Shown here: positions 1 through 11,573 of the stretch, piece by piece | Layout: every line of letters begins with the position of its first letter | Numbering within the stretch: the stretch's first letter is position 1 | NCBI RefSeq assembly: GCF_036785885.1 | Contig: NC_092317.1 | Span: forward strand, 2,668,501 to 2,732,500 | From: Coffea arabica | Taxonomy: Eukaryota > Streptophyta > Magnoliopsida > Gentianales > Rubiaceae | Reading direction: 5' to 3' | Length of the DNA stretch: 64,000 nucleotides | Program-made: the position numbers and the translations under genes | The notes under the pieces: model-generated | Told to the model about the DNA's origin: nothing | Seen by the model: only the letters and a program-made list of their open reading frames with translations | Databases searched by the model: none

Positions 1-224
1 TCTGAGCAAATGTAGTGCAAGTAAGAAAATCTTACTAAATAAACATCTTAGACTGGAATTTACGCATTGGTGGAAGTCGAACCAAAAACTTTAAACAAGA
101 AACCTAATATCCATAACTGTAAACTTCACACATCCAACAATTAGTTCAAATTACTTTATCTATTTGTCTGTCTGCATGTAATTAGATTGAAAAAACTGAA
201 TAGTTCATAATGTTTGTTCTATAC

Positions 225-584
225 CTGTGGGATTGCCAGGCTTGCAATAGTGAGTCCAGAGATGAAATCAGACCTCAAAAGCCTGAAGTTGTAATTAGGA
301 GCCCACTGGAAAATGGGGAAGAAGAATTGAAGCCCCAAAACCAACTTGTTAAACCAAGTTTGGTTCTTGAACTTATGAAGTGGATCATCAGGGAAAAATG
401 CCTCAGAAAGCTTATGCACAAGTTTCTCAAGAGTGGTTTTGTGGGGTGGTAAGCAAACTCTGTGGACTTCCAGGGAAGGCATTACATTTACATCTGTGGA
501 TGAAATTGTTACAGCGGTTTCATGTTCATCATGGCATGCATGGTGGTCTGAACAGTGTTCAACTCTGTTAGAGTTTATACCCAT
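225..584 (-). CDS. SULTR3;4: SULTR3;4/SPDT-type sulfate-phosphate transporter, first coding exon (partial gene)
   Basis: First 120 codons of a group 3 SULTR proton-coupled anion transporter. The N-terminal cytosolic tail contains the family block FFPDDPLHKFKNQTW (about residues 66-80), followed by FFFPIFQWAPNYN and then the start of the first membrane helix, SDFISGLTIASLAIPQ, where the exon ends at a CAG|GTATAG donor (225/224). An MGINSNRVE start with a VCLPP motif before the FFPDDP block fits SULTR3;4, whose rice orthologue SPDT distributes phosphorus, better than SULTR3;1. The start chosen is the ATG at 584-582; the codon just upstream is TTG. The remaining exons (most of the 12-helix domain and the STAS domain) lie left of the window. 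Nothing coding is seen in 1-224, which is read as intron 1. The gene is divergent from the beta'-COP gene about 12 kb away. Confidence 0.85.
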
Positions 585-752
585 CAATTTCCCAGATAGT
601 TAGACAGAATAACCGCCCAATGACCAGAATGTTGAAAGGATAGACGCCGGCTGGGTGGTTTGGTTTGAACTTTGAAGTTACGGGAAAAGAGGGGGTGGGT
701 TTTCTGCAAGAAAGCAGTTGTTGTTGGTATTCGTTTCGGTGCCATCTCTGCC

Positions 753-760
753 TTTTTATA
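753..760 (-). promoter_or_regulatory. TATA box of the SULTR3;4-like gene
   Basis: TATAAAAA on the minus strand in the context CACTATAAAAAGG, about 170 bp upstream of the ATG at 584. A start of transcription near 725-730 and a leader of about 140 nt would follow. This is inferred from consensus and spacing only. Confidence 0.5.
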
Positions 761-899
761 GTGGCTAAGGTGAACTGAAATGGGACACAAATTTGCATGA
801 GCTTGCGTCCTTTTTACCTTCTTGCTCCTTTCGGGGGTTAAAGTCTTGGCTCTCGTGTTAAATTACATTTTACGGTGCTTTTTTTTTTTGGGGAGGGGG

Positions 900-1150
900 G
901 ATTTGGATGTGGTGATGGACTACGTTGAAGGGAAAATTTATTAGCAATCAATCCTTGGGCTGTAGGTGAGGGTTCGAACCTCACCTGCAGCGAAAAAAAT
1001 TTAAGGGTTGTGCCATAGCACTCCTTTGGTCTAGTTGGGTCTGTATACCCGCTAGTCCCTACTACAGCCTCCTTAGACTTCTCCTCCCCTAGATTAGGAT
1101 AGAGTAGGTTAAACAAATGTATCGTTGCTGACAAAAAAAAAAAAAAAAAA
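900..1150 (+). mobile_element. SINE (tRNA-derived retroposon), copy 1
   Basis: A pol III B-box match GGTTCGAACC lies at 971-980. A GC-richer body follows, then the tail TATCGTTGCTGAC and a run of about 18 A ending near 1150. The 3' end (CCTTAGACT...CTAGATTAGG...TATCGT...poly-A) recurs in the copies near 3.4 and 40.6-40.9 kb. The left edge is not defined and no clear target duplication was found. Confidence 0.6.
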
Positions 1151-1167
1151 TCCTCCTTTTATAAGCA

Positions 1168-1533
1168 CTAGCTATCGAAGCACGCTTGATGCGTGTGCAA
1201 CTTGTCAAAAAATATTTGTAATTGAAAGAATCACAAAAATAATGCAAATGAATAATATTATTTTTATATAATATGTGATAAAAAGTGTATTATATAAAAA
1301 TATGTACAATTAAAAGTAAAAAAAAAAAACTTGGTAAGGAAGAACGTGAGAATTGGAGAAAGGTAATTTTGATTGAACAGGATTTGTATGTCTATTGATA
1401 ACAGAGGAGAATTGGGGAGAGGTAGTTTTGATTGAGTAAGATTTATGTGTCAATTGATAATAGAGATAAGGGTTGCTAGATTAATGGATTATAGAAATGG
1501 ATAATAGAGATAAGAGTTAGTAAATAATATAGA
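1168..1533 (-). mobile_element. Short non-autonomous Helitron
   Basis: On the minus strand the element ends in CTAG|T at 1171-1168/1167, preceded by a hairpin CACGC-ATCAA-GCGTG (1195-1181) with a 9-nt spacer. This is the Helitron 3' signature and uses the same stem as the copy at 6.4-6.7 kb. A plausible 5' end TCTATATTATT, preceded by A, lies at 1533, giving about 366 bp. That end is less certain than the 3' end. No helicase is encoded. Confidence 0.55.
1348..1466. repeat. Tandem duplication, about 59-bp unit x2
   Basis: Two adjacent units both begin GAGAATTGG and both contain GGTA.TTTTGATTGA and ATTGATAA.AGAG. They differ by scattered substitutions and lie inside the proposed Helitron. Confidence 0.6.
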
Positions 1534-2192
1534 TAAGGGTAAATTTGAAAGCAAACAAAGCTAACGCCAAGTTAACTACCTACACAAGTTTTATTATGGT
1601 AAAGATGAGAAACGAATGGGGTACTTGAGACTTTTAATAAATACCAATAACATTTCCCCGTTGAAGAGGTACGAGAAGTCCAAAGTGTTCAAAATAAAAT
1701 TAAAAAATACTCTACTATAACTTTTTTCAATGACCTACTCGGCCCCCCTTAATTACTAGTTTTTCTGTTCGTGATTAAAGGACGAGAATAGAAGTAGTAT
1801 TACAAGTTGACCCATTAAATCGTCATCAATCTTGGTAACCTCAATTCGGTGGCCTGCAGTTTTCCTCATAGCAACTGGTTTATAAATTAGGAAATGCACT
1901 GCAAATCCTGTAGTAAACACTGGAATGCAAGTCCTGATATGGTAATTATGAGCGTAAAGAATACGAACTGGAAGCGACAGCATGAAATCATGGTAGGACC
2001 AAAAAGAGGTAAGAGGTACGTCGTTAAAATAACCACCAGCCTGTAGGTTTATTTGTTATTTGCCACTATAGACGAGTCACCCTATTTACTGTTTAGGGTA
2101 TTTATATCTTGCCGCTAAGCGGAACCAATCCACTGTTATCCTTTATGGCAATTTTAATCATTAATGAATTAAATTGCATAGGAAAAATATTA
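1534..2192. other. Intergenic, nothing recognised
   Basis: AT-rich sequence with no recognisable gene, RNA or repeat end. The short open frame at 1756-1983 has no protein-like features. Confidence 0.5.
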
Positions 2193-2342
2193 GGGCGCAT
2201 TTGGATTGCTATTTTTTGAAATTTTTGTAAAAAAATGTATTGTACTAATTTGACATATATGAAGTAAAAAAATATTAAAAAATATATTCATAAAAAATAT
2301 TAAAAAAAAATTTCCTTAAAAAAACTACTATCCAAATAAGGG
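2193..2342. mobile_element. MITE-like element with imperfect terminal inverted repeats
   Basis: The left end GGGCGCATTTGGATTGCTAT is mirrored by TACTATCCAAATAAG at the right. The core is an A/T run. Size and end type fit the TTTGGATTG-ended MITEs common in eudicots. Confidence 0.45.
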
Positions 2343-2356
2343 TTCTAGTGTCCTTT

Positions 2357-2742
2357 GGTTTTGGCTTAGTTTGGGAGTTTAGGATAGAAAAGAAAAGAAG
2401 GGAAAGCTTAAGTTATGAGAGAAGAGAAGAAAAGAGAAGAGATTGTTATGTTGTTTGGGAGTTTTGAGAATTAATGGAATGATTTTGGATATGGAAGTCA
2501 TTAAATATTTGTCCAAGGCATTTTTAAGGACAAAATAGACATTTTAGAAAAATTAACAAGTTTTTTCCAAACTTTCTCTCCATTTCTTTCCAATTTGGGA
2601 GGAAACATTTTTGTCACTATTCATCCTCCCATTTCCTTTCTTTTCTTTTCTACTTAAAACTATCAAACAAAGGAAAATTAGTTTTTCTCTTCTTTTCCCT
2701 TCTTTTCTATTCAAATCATTCACTCCCAAATGAAGCCAAACC
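2357..2742. mobile_element. MITE, about 386 bp, GGTTT(T)GGCTT ends
   Basis: The left end GGTTTTGGCTTAGTTTGGGA pairs with the reverse complement of the right end, GGTTTGGCTTCATTTGGGAG, a terminal inverted repeat of about 21 bp with few mismatches. AG-rich sequence near the left end and CT-rich sequence near the right end extend the pairing. No reading frame is present. Confidence 0.6.
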
Positions 2743-3306
2743 TTCCAATTGAGGGAATTTTGCCTCCTAGCTTGTCAAAATGAACAAAGCAATCGATACC
2801 GCTCAAAAGTAATAGACTTTTTTTTTTCCTCATAACCTATAAGATTCTCATTTCTCAAGTCCCTTTTTTTTTTTGCCTTCCTAAACCGTGGAAAGTAATA
2901 AAGTACCAGCCTCGTAAACCGATCGTTCCAATTCACTCCCTTTCCAAACTTTTGCTTTTGCCGTACTGTGTTTGTGTCCGTTGTCAATAGAATAAAGAGA
3001 GAATCGCAAAGTTAGCCACTAAACTATCTGAAATTTCCTAATTTGATTAACGAACCTTTTTGTTTAACCAAAATAGTCATTTACTTGACAAAAAAATTAT
3101 TTATATATTTTGTCACCCAACTAATAAAAATTTTAATTTTTAGACACTCAACTATGAAATAAATATTTTTTATGACAAAATATAAGTTCTAATTAGTTGA
3201 ATGACGATTTTGGGTAAATAGGAAGAATTAATAGCCAAAAAACAGAATCCTAAATAATTTAGTGACAATCGGTGACATTTACTCTAAAAGTAAATATGTC
3301 AACATT
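2743..3306. other. Gene-free AT-rich stretch with quasi-palindrome
   Basis: No gene seen. Between about 3010 and 3290 two diverged arms (GTCACCCAACTAATAA... and ...TTAGTTGAATGAC) suggest an old inverted-repeat element. Confidence 0.35.
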
Positions 3307-3452
3307 GAATAAAGGACAAAAAAGAATCAAAGGTTGGTGACCATCACTAATATATTAAGACTTGGTACCTTGTCACCCACCAATTTGTCACAGTTAAATA
3401 TGACTTGCTATCGTATCGGCAAAAAAAAAAAAAAAAAAGAATAAAGGACAAA
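3307..3452 (+). mobile_element. 5'-truncated SINE with 14-bp target duplication, copy 2
   Basis: A perfect 14-bp direct repeat GAATAAAGGACAAA at 3307-3320 and 3439-3452 brackets a 118-bp insert. The insert ends TATCGTATCGGC plus about 18 A, the same 3' signature as the other SINEs in the window. No B box remains, so this is a 5'-truncated retroposition. Confidence 0.75.
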
Positions 3453-6381
3453 GACGAGGAGGCTCGAAAACGAGCATCAACATTGAAAAATCTGTCAAAC
3501 ATAGACCTGCAAAAATAAAATGCAGAGTTAATTAAGTTGACCGATCTACGGACAACGACATATGAAGTAATTGGCTTGAGATAACGAGCAGATATGATCG
3601 TTTGGTAATGAATAATAAAGATTGTTTGCCATTGTCGTCCAAAGACTATTTATCTTTTCCAATCTGCAGTGCTAGTGGAGAATCGATCTTTCAAATGACA
3701 GTCAAAAGTCAATTTGACGGGGCAAAGTCGATGATTCTCCTCCTCTCTCTCTCTCTCTCTCAAGATGAATCAATGGCGAGTCGTCACTTGTCTACAACAG
3801 TTCACTGCCAAACAATCCTCTTCTTCATGTTCCGTCTTGCTTCCTTTTTCTTTTCGTTCGGTTGCTTAGAAAGTCCAAGAACACATAGGAGGAGGACGAA
3901 ATATGCGATATCTCATATATGCGGCGAATAGTGGATGCTCTGACTCCTGCCAGTAGAAGCAGGACTCTGCAAAATATTTATCATCGTAATTTAGTACCCA
4001 CAAAGAATGGACCAGATTAAAATGCAGGATTTGTATGAGACACCACTTCTCAACATATTTGATGGAGGAATATTCTCCTTTTGTTCTTTACTTGGATGGG
4101 TTTGCTTTTTTCTTTTTTTTTTTTTGGTTTTTTTTTTGTCGATAGAGAGAGAGGAGGGGGGGCGTGGGTGGTGAAGGGATTTGATGTTTATACTTGAAGG
4201 GAAACTATACGACAACAGCTGCTTGCACATGGAATATATGGACAGAATTGTGCTGGAAAATTAAAGGAAAATTACAGAATTCAGGCAACTCAGAGGTGTA
4301 TGATCTTCCCCCTTCCCTCTAGACTCTAGAGTAGAAGAACCTCCTTGTATTTCCACTAGTTGTTTCAACGCCTTTGGACGAAGTTCGAAGGTTAGTAGAG
4401 TGTTAAAAACTGCCTGCGTAGAGAAATTAGTCTAGCAGAAATTTGAGTTTCTTTCTGTTGACTCGACAAATTAATAGTGCAACGACGCAAGAGTTGATGA
4501 ACCCTTCGAATTCCATGTATAGCGAATTATATTAGTATACTAGTAGATGCAATAAAAAAAAATTATATAAACTGAATCGCTATTTCTGATTTGCTTCATC
4601 TTTTCTACAATATATATATTAAGCAAAACAACAAATTTTATCATTCTACGGGATAAGCGTAGAATGAAGAGGGCAGACCAGAAACTAAAAACTTACTTTC
4701 AAGTTTCAACCAAGCTAGGTTACTAATGAACTCGATTAATTAGGTGGCTCAAAGACTAAGCTAGCTAGTCATGTGGGGTTTGCAGTTAGTCAGTGGACAG
4801 GTTTATTCTTGGAATATACCATTCTATTCATGTTAGTGCTGCATAAAAGTTTTAAAAGAGGGTGCCATGTAGCTTCAAACAAGTTATCATGTAGTTACTT
4901 GACTCATTATTAAGCTGTCACTTTGAATATATATATCTATATATATATTTCAGTCTTCACCATGAAGTCAACCCAGGTCAGAACGATTCCCCTCTCCTTT
5001 CTCAGCTTCGGTCGACTTTGGTCGCAAAAACAAATGCGTTTTTTAGTTGTGCATGTTAATTTGATTGCATTAGAAACGCGTTTTCAAATTAATCTTTTTT
5101 ACCTGTTTAATTACTTTTTTTTATAACACGTATATCACATCACAAAAATTAATACACCATCATTCTAAATAATTCTCCACCAAACACTCTAACCCTGATT
5201 GGAGTGTATCAAAGTGCGAAGATTTGGACGAGGCCTCGACTGCTTGAGGCCCCATTACCCTCATAATCTTTGCCTTCAACACAAGTTATTGTGTAAAGGG
5301 AATGCCGAAAGAATTTGTTTAAGTGATTGAAACTGTCAATATGGTATAATGTGCATTGGTGATCAGCACATATCCACTTCAAAGAATTAATCATTACGAT
5401 CCCAACATTTCCTTATGGTAATTTGAGTTGATGGTAGTACTCAAAAATGCCCAAGAGTGCAAAGCATTATGCCTGTTGCCTAATGCATAGGTCACCGCAT
5501 TTAGCTCAGACTTGGGAGTAGTGAATAGTGGATATCCAGTTTGGCGATTTTGAACTCAGTTGGTGGCTACCATGCGCTGGAAAAAGGGTTGCTGTTGGCT
5601 TGGTTTATTACGTACATCACAGAATGCGGGTTCGAGTTCTAATCATTATCCTTCGCTAGTTTTACCATCAGAATCGAAATGGTACCACATGGAAGGTGAT
5701 ATTGGTATTCCTTTTCCGGAAGGAGCAAATTCAACGGAAGAGCAAGATTGAGGTCGTCGACTGCAATGGTTGCTTTTTAGGAGTAGTGGGCTGGCTCCGT
5801 TTGTGCCGTTGAATCAGGACTTTTAGTGGGAAGATTGGAAAGCCGCAAGTTTCTCTTGTCTGTGTTTGCTTTGTTTATCAGGAAGAAAGTGCAAATTTAG
5901 TTCAATCCTGGTGTCTGTCTGTTTAATGATCAGTTGGTAAGCTGATATATTGCAGACATGATTCTTTAATCTTCTCTTTTGTGATATCTGCTCTTCCTTT
6001 ATGCTTTCTTAACTATCTGATTCCAAAGGATATTCTTCAAGATGTGCTGCAGCAAGACATTAATGCGGATTACGGGAAATGTTTTATAACTACTCGTGAT
6101 CGTGATGGAATATGTATAATGGTTTAAGTAAAAGCTTTAGAATCCAGGAAACTGCTTTAATAACCTGTTATTTATATCAGGTAAAGACTATTTAATTACC
6201 GGAAAATTCATTGCGATTTTTAAAGCAAGTAGATCGATCGATCATCCGGAAGAGATTTCGCGGAGAGGCCATTCTCTGCTTACGATTGAAATGAATGTAC
6301 ATCCTCCGATCCCTGAAGGTAGCTATGTCTCCAAAACGCAATTGATTCCCTTCAATAAATCTTCTTTGGTCTCAAACAAAA
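3453..6381. other. Gene-free intergenic region
   Basis: No convincing gene. It contains a (CT)n run at 3742-3761, poly-T tracts near 4110-4140 and a pol III B-box-like GGGTTCGAGTTC near 5627 without a matching tRNA fold. The open frames at 3602-3931 and 5560-5751 show no domain or splice support. Confidence 0.45.
3742..3761. repeat. (CT)n microsatellite
   Basis: Uninterrupted CT dinucleotides in intergenic DNA. Similar runs occur at 39034-39052 (GA), 49231-49253 (CT, in a Barentsz intron) and 58106-58131 (GCTC tetranucleotide). Confidence 0.9.
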
Positions 6382-6742
6382 TCTATACTATATATAAAAA
6401 AGAGAGCACTGGCTTTGGCTTTGGTGTGAACTTTTTTTTTTTCTTTTGTAATTTTAAAAAATTTTAACTTTACTATCACAATGACTTTTTTTTTTTTTTT
6501 TTGTAACTCTTACAATCACTTAATTATACGCATTACCTATGTTACCGACCGATATAGCTACAACTAATTCACTCGTAACCACTTACAAACATTGTAACCA
6601 CCAAATTAATTAAAATTCTATTCAAAAAACTTTTACAAGACGAAATTTGATTTTTTGATTTGAAAATTTTGTACTAAATTCTTCCATATAAAAAGTGATT
6701 ATTCTAGATTACACACGCATCTGAGCGTGCACTTATCACTAG
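6382..6742 (+). mobile_element. Non-autonomous Helitron, 361 bp
   Basis: The 5' end TCTATACTATATATAAAA starts right after an A, and the 3' end CTAG sits right before a T, so the A|T insertion site is intact. A hairpin CACGC-ATCTGA-GCGTG (6714-6729) stands 9 nt before CTAG. These are the three diagnostic Helitron features. There is no Rep/helicase coding capacity, so it would depend on a partner elsewhere. Confidence 0.8.
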
Positions 6743-7143
6743 TTCCAATAATTTTTCAGTCAAGGTAGATTTTATCCCGTCATTATTAGGGTATGATGCT
6801 TCCAATAATTTGCAAGTTTCTCCCCGCAACTCGACTACGGGTCAATATTTACAATGATGCACTATTACTTTTAAACCTTTCACAAGTCTGCCTGTTAATA
6901 TATTTTTTTTTTGTAACAAAATAAAGCTATAACTATAAGCAAAAACTAATGTGCATGACTTACCCAAAGGGACGATTTGTGGAAAGATTAATACATGTAA
7001 CTACGAATTAATGATTTCGTAGAGATTGTTGGACAAATGCCACAAATTAAGGATTTCGTAGAGATTGTACGACAATTGCCACAAATTGTCACAACATTTC
7101 CATCAATTTAGGCTTCTAAGATTTATATTTTATAAGCAATATG
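6743..7143. other. Intergenic, nothing recognised
   Basis: AT-rich DNA between a Helitron and a transposon end. It holds two near-repeats of a GATTTCGTAGAGATTGT phrase around 7012-7070 and nothing else assignable. Confidence 0.5.
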
Positions 7144-8428
7144 CGGCCTGTTTGGATCTGAGTTTTTGGGGAGTTTATCTAAAATTTTACTGTAGTGCAC
7201 TGTAGAAGTTTTCGAAAAATTTTTGTAAGGTGAAAAACTTTTTTATAAAAGTTTTTGTAATGTGAAAAATTTTGTAGAAGTTTTTGTAAGGTGAATTTTT
7301 TTTTTTCCTTTTCCTTTTTTTTTTCTCTTTTTCTTTCTTTTTTTCTTTCTCTTTCTTTCCTTTTTCTTTTCTTTCCTCTCTTCTTCTTCTTCTTCTTCCT
7401 TCCCCCTCCCCCTTTCTCCTTCTTCTTTTTTCTCTCTCTTTCATTTTCTTTTTCTTTCTTTCCTTTTTCTTTTCTTTCCTCTCTTCTTTTTTTTCTTCTT
7501 CCTTCCCCCTCCTCCTTCCCCGTTACCTCTGCCTCCCACCTCCAGCACCTCCGCCAGCACCACCTCTCTTCTTTTTTTTTTTTCTTTTCTCCTCTCCCCC
7601 CCTCCCTCTCCTTCCCCCGCCACCCATTTCCACCCCGCCACCCCCCTCCCACTCCCTTCCCCGTTCCTCCCCCCTCTACCCGCCACCCCCCTTGGGCCGC
7701 CATCCCTCCCACTCCCTCCATCGCCACCCCCTATGCCTACCATCCATTTCCTCCCCTCTCCCCGCCACCCCCTCTGCCCCTTCCTTCTCTCCCCAACCAC
7801 CCTCTCTGCCCCTTCCCCCTCCCCTGTTCCCCTTCCCCTTCCCACTTCTCACCTTCCTTCTGCCCCTTTCTTTTTTTCACATTTTCCCTCTCCCTCTTCT
7901 CCTGTCTCCTCTCCTTGCTCTTGCCGGCAGATGAAGCAACGAAATGAAATTTTTTTTTTTGGGCAATTTTCCTTCTCCCCCCTCCTCCCCTTCCCCTGCC
8001 ACCCTCACCCTCCCCCGTGCGATATGGTCTAGCGACCAGATCGACCAGAGGGGAAGGGGAAGGGTGGTGGGGGAGAAGTGGGGGAGACGCAGAGAGAAAA
8101 AATAAGACAGATGGGAGGATGGCAGGGGAGGAAGAGGGGGAGAGGGAAAAAGGGCAAAAAAAAAAAAAAGACCAGCACCGGAAGAGGTGATCGGCGCCGG
8201 AACCGGCGGCGGAGGTGGTGGCTGGCGACGAAGGTGGTGGTGGGTTGGGGTGAGAGAGGAAGAAGAAGAAGAGAAGGGGAAGGGATTTTTTTTTTTTTTT
8301 TTTGTTTTGGATATTTTAAGTGTGTAGGTAAAAAACTTTGAGAAGTTTTTTGGGATTCCTGTAGCAAACGTTGTTAAAAAACTAGTAGGTAAAAAACTTG
8401 TCCAAAAACCTGGCTTCCAAACAGGCCC
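7144..8428. mobile_element. Non-autonomous DNA transposon, GGGCCTGTTTGG family, copy 1 (CT/GC-rich core)
   Basis: The ends are CGGCCTGTTTGGA on the left and TTCCAAACAGGCCC on the right, flanked by a possible 3-bp duplication ATG. Subterminal phrases such as GAAGTTTTTGTAAGGTGAA and GTAGGTAAAAAACTT are shared with copy 2 in reverse orientation. The core at 7300-8320 is a long polypyrimidine stretch turning into GC-rich polypurine DNA. Frames of up to 218 codons there are low-complexity (F/S/P or K/R/E/G) and are not accepted as genes. Confidence 0.6.
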
Positions 8429-9443
8429 ATGGTTTTGCTTACTCGAAGTTCATCGAAAGTGTCAAGCAAACGCCCTGTGTCTCGACTTGATTCTTGGTTC
8501 TGGACCACGTTGTTGGACTAGGTTCTATAAGGAGATTCACCAGTGTGTAGGGAATGAGCAATGATCTTGGCCCATTACATTGGGCCTACTTCATTCATGC
8601 CCATTGGGTGCACTACGAATAAGCTCTTCAAAAAAAAAAATTTTGATTCCACTAAATGATGCCCATCATAAATAAGTCAAGGTAGCCGAAACGGTTAAAC
8701 GCTGGAGAGTGATCTGGGTTAAGTTACTTCTGGCTTAATTTTAACTTTTAATTACACAAATCCAGCTTCAGGGCCCATCAGAATCAACACTAATTCATTG
8801 CGAAACCTCATCTAACAAGGGGTGAAATTGTTGCAGGGTGGGCCGACTTTTGAAACTAAACAATACAGCAAGGATCCAGGGCTGGAGTTCAATTCAGATC
8901 AGTCCAGCTGCCAAGCCATGCGAGATTTGAGAAGCTCGTTTCATATTTAGCTAGAATTGCTTAACAAAGTGGTAGAAGTAGAGTATTGGAGCAATAACGT
9001 GTTATTCCCCTTTGGAGTGAAAATTGTATTGACGAGCAATTTGTAGAAATCTCTATAAACAACTCGTGATTTTAGGAAATGTCTTACCCTATCATGGTAC
9101 TAGGAGATGAACTCACCGAAATTATTTTTTTTTAATAAAATAAGTAATAACACGCTTTTTCTTGAATTTGTTAATAGATTTATATTGTTCTTGAAGAAAA
9201 TGGGAAAAAAATAACTCTGTTTTGACTACAATTATGTTCGTCCTACCTAAATAAATAGTTGTAAATTTGTAATGCTTAGTTGGACAGCAAATTAACCGTG
9301 TTTATAACAAGATTGTTTCATTGGAACAAACTATCAAAACATGTCACAGATATAACACAGAGAAGGAATTTACTTATAATTAAAAAAATCAACAAATATT
9401 ATAGTTCTTTAAAACTCTGACATGTCTTCCACATTCAAATAAA
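8429..9443. other. Intergenic between two transposon copies
   Basis: No gene recognised. Near 8690 the phrase GGTAGCCGAAACGGTTAAA resembles a tRNA A box, but no B box or tail follows at the right distance. Confidence 0.45.
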
Positions 9444-11573
9444 GGGCCTGTTTGGCACCCTAGTTTTTTACCAAGTTTTTTAGCTACTAGTTTTTTAACA
9501 ACTTTTGCTACAGGAACCCCAAAAAACTTTTCAAAGTTTTTTACCTACACACTTCAAAAATCTATACACAAAAAATTTCTCAAAAACTTTTCTTCCTCCC
9601 TCACCCAACCCACCACACCAGACACCGCCTCTCCCAGCGCCGGTCACCTATTCCGGCGCCGCCGAGTAACCTCAAAATTTTTTTTTGAATTTTTGAGTCC
9701 TCACCCTCAAAAATTTATTATATATATTATATATTTATTTAAACATATTATAAATATTTTATTTTATTTAAAAATATATATTTATATATTTATATAAATA
9801 TTATATACCATATAAATTAATATTAATATAAATATGTAATTATACATTTATATAAATATTATACATTATATATTTAATATATATAATACATATTATATAT
9901 ATTACACATTTATGTATATATATTTATGTATATTTATATACAATTATATTATGTATTATGTATAATATAATACATTTATACATAATATTAACACACAATA
10001 TTAATTATACATTTATACATAATACTAATACATTTATACATTTATATTAATTATATTAATACATTTATACATAATATTATATATTTATATATTTATAATA
10101 TATTCATTTATATATTTATATAATATTCATTTATAATAATATACAATTATTACATTTGTAAATATATTTATATTATGTATTATATATAATATAATACATT
10201 TATATATTTTTATATAACTATATAACTATATTTATTTATAAATGTATTATAAATGCATAAATATATATAAATATTTAAACAATAAAAATTATAATTTATA
10301 AACAATATTAATTATACATTTATACATAATATTAATACATTTATACATTTATATTAATTATATTAATACAGTTATACATAATCATCATATATATTTATAA
10401 ATTATAATTTATACATTTATATAATATTCATTTATAATATATACATTTATATTAATTATACATTTATACATTTATAAATATATGTATATTATGTATTATA
10501 TATAATATAATACATTTATATATTTTTATATAAATACATTTATTTATAATATATTAATTTATATATTTATATAATATTCATTTATAATAATATACAATTA
10601 TTACATTTGTAAATATATTTATATTATGTATTATATATAATATAATACATTTAAATATTTTTATATAACTATATAACTATATTTATTTATAAATGTATTA
10701 TAAATGCATAAATATATATAAATATTTAAACAATAAAAATTATAATTTATAAACAATATTAATTATACATTTATACATAATATTAATACATTAATACATT
10801 TATTTTAATTATATTAATACAGTTATACATAATCATCATATATATTTATAAATTATAATTTATACATTTATATAATATTCATTTATAATATATACATTTA
10901 TATTAATTATACATTTATACATTTATAAATATATGTATATTATGTATTATATATAATCTAATACATTTATATATTTTTATATAAATATATTTATTTATAA
11001 ATGTATTATAAATGTATTATAAATGCATATAAATATTTAAACAATAAAAATTATAAATTATAAACAATATTAATTATACATTTAAACATAATATTAATAC
11101 ATTTATACATTTATATTAATTATATTAATACATTTATACATAATCATCATATACATTTATAAATTATAATTTATACATTTATATAATATTCATTTATAAT
11201 TTATACATTTATATTAATTATACATTTATATATTTATAAATATATGTATATTACGTATTATATATAATATAATACATTTATATATTTTTATATAAATATA
11301 TAAATATATTTATTTCTAAATATTTATAAATGTATTATAAATGTATAAATGTTTAAAAATATAAAAATTATAAATTATAAAATACTCAAAAATATGTTTT
11401 AAAAATACCTCTAAAAATAATCCAAAAAACGTCTACAGTAATATTTCGAAAACTTCTACAAAAAAGTTTTTCACCTTACAAAAACTTCTACAAAATTTTT
11501 TCAAAAACTTCTACAGTGTACTACAATAAAGTTTTAGACAAACTCCTAAAAAATTTAGGTTCCAAACAGGCCC
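9444..11573. mobile_element. Non-autonomous DNA transposon, GGGCCTGTTTGG family, copy 2 (AT-rich core)
   Basis: It starts GGGCCTGTTTGGCACC and ends GGTTCCAAACAGGCCC, with AAA on both sides as a possible 3-bp duplication. It is inverted relative to copy 1: its left arm (CTACTAG, GCTACAGGAACCCC, TTACCTACACACTTC) is the complement of copy 1's right arm. A GC-rich remnant near 9640-9660 (CGGCGCCGCC) matches copy 1's core. The middle has been replaced or expanded by AT-rich tandem DNA. Confidence 0.6.
9690..11400. repeat. AT-rich tandem array with 451-bp higher-order period
   Basis: Almost pure A/T built from TATA, ATTTATA and TACATTTATA phrases. Landmarks repeat with a fixed spacing: ACAATTATTACATTTG at 10143 and 10594, and AAACAATAAAAATTATAA near 10277 and 10728, both 451 bp apart. 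A shortened unit of about 311 bp follows, near 11039. The array lies inside the transposon described above. Confidence 0.75.

Noticed and set aside
960..990. tRNA gene at the B box GGTTCGAACC
   Set aside because: No acceptor stem or anticodon arm is found, and the poly-A tail and family 3' end show it is a SINE.
838..1134. 98-codon minus-strand frame
   Set aside because: It lies across a SINE with B box and poly-A tail, is antisense to it and has no domain features.
5560..5751. 63-codon frame near a B-box-like GGGTTCGAGTTC
   Set aside because: No domain, no splice support and no tRNA cloverleaf could be drawn around the B box. Left as intergenic.
7291..7947. Open frames up to 218 codons on both strands in the CT-rich core
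   Set aside because: The translations are homopolymer-like (F/S/L/P on one strand, K/R/E/G on the other). They reflect composition, not coding.
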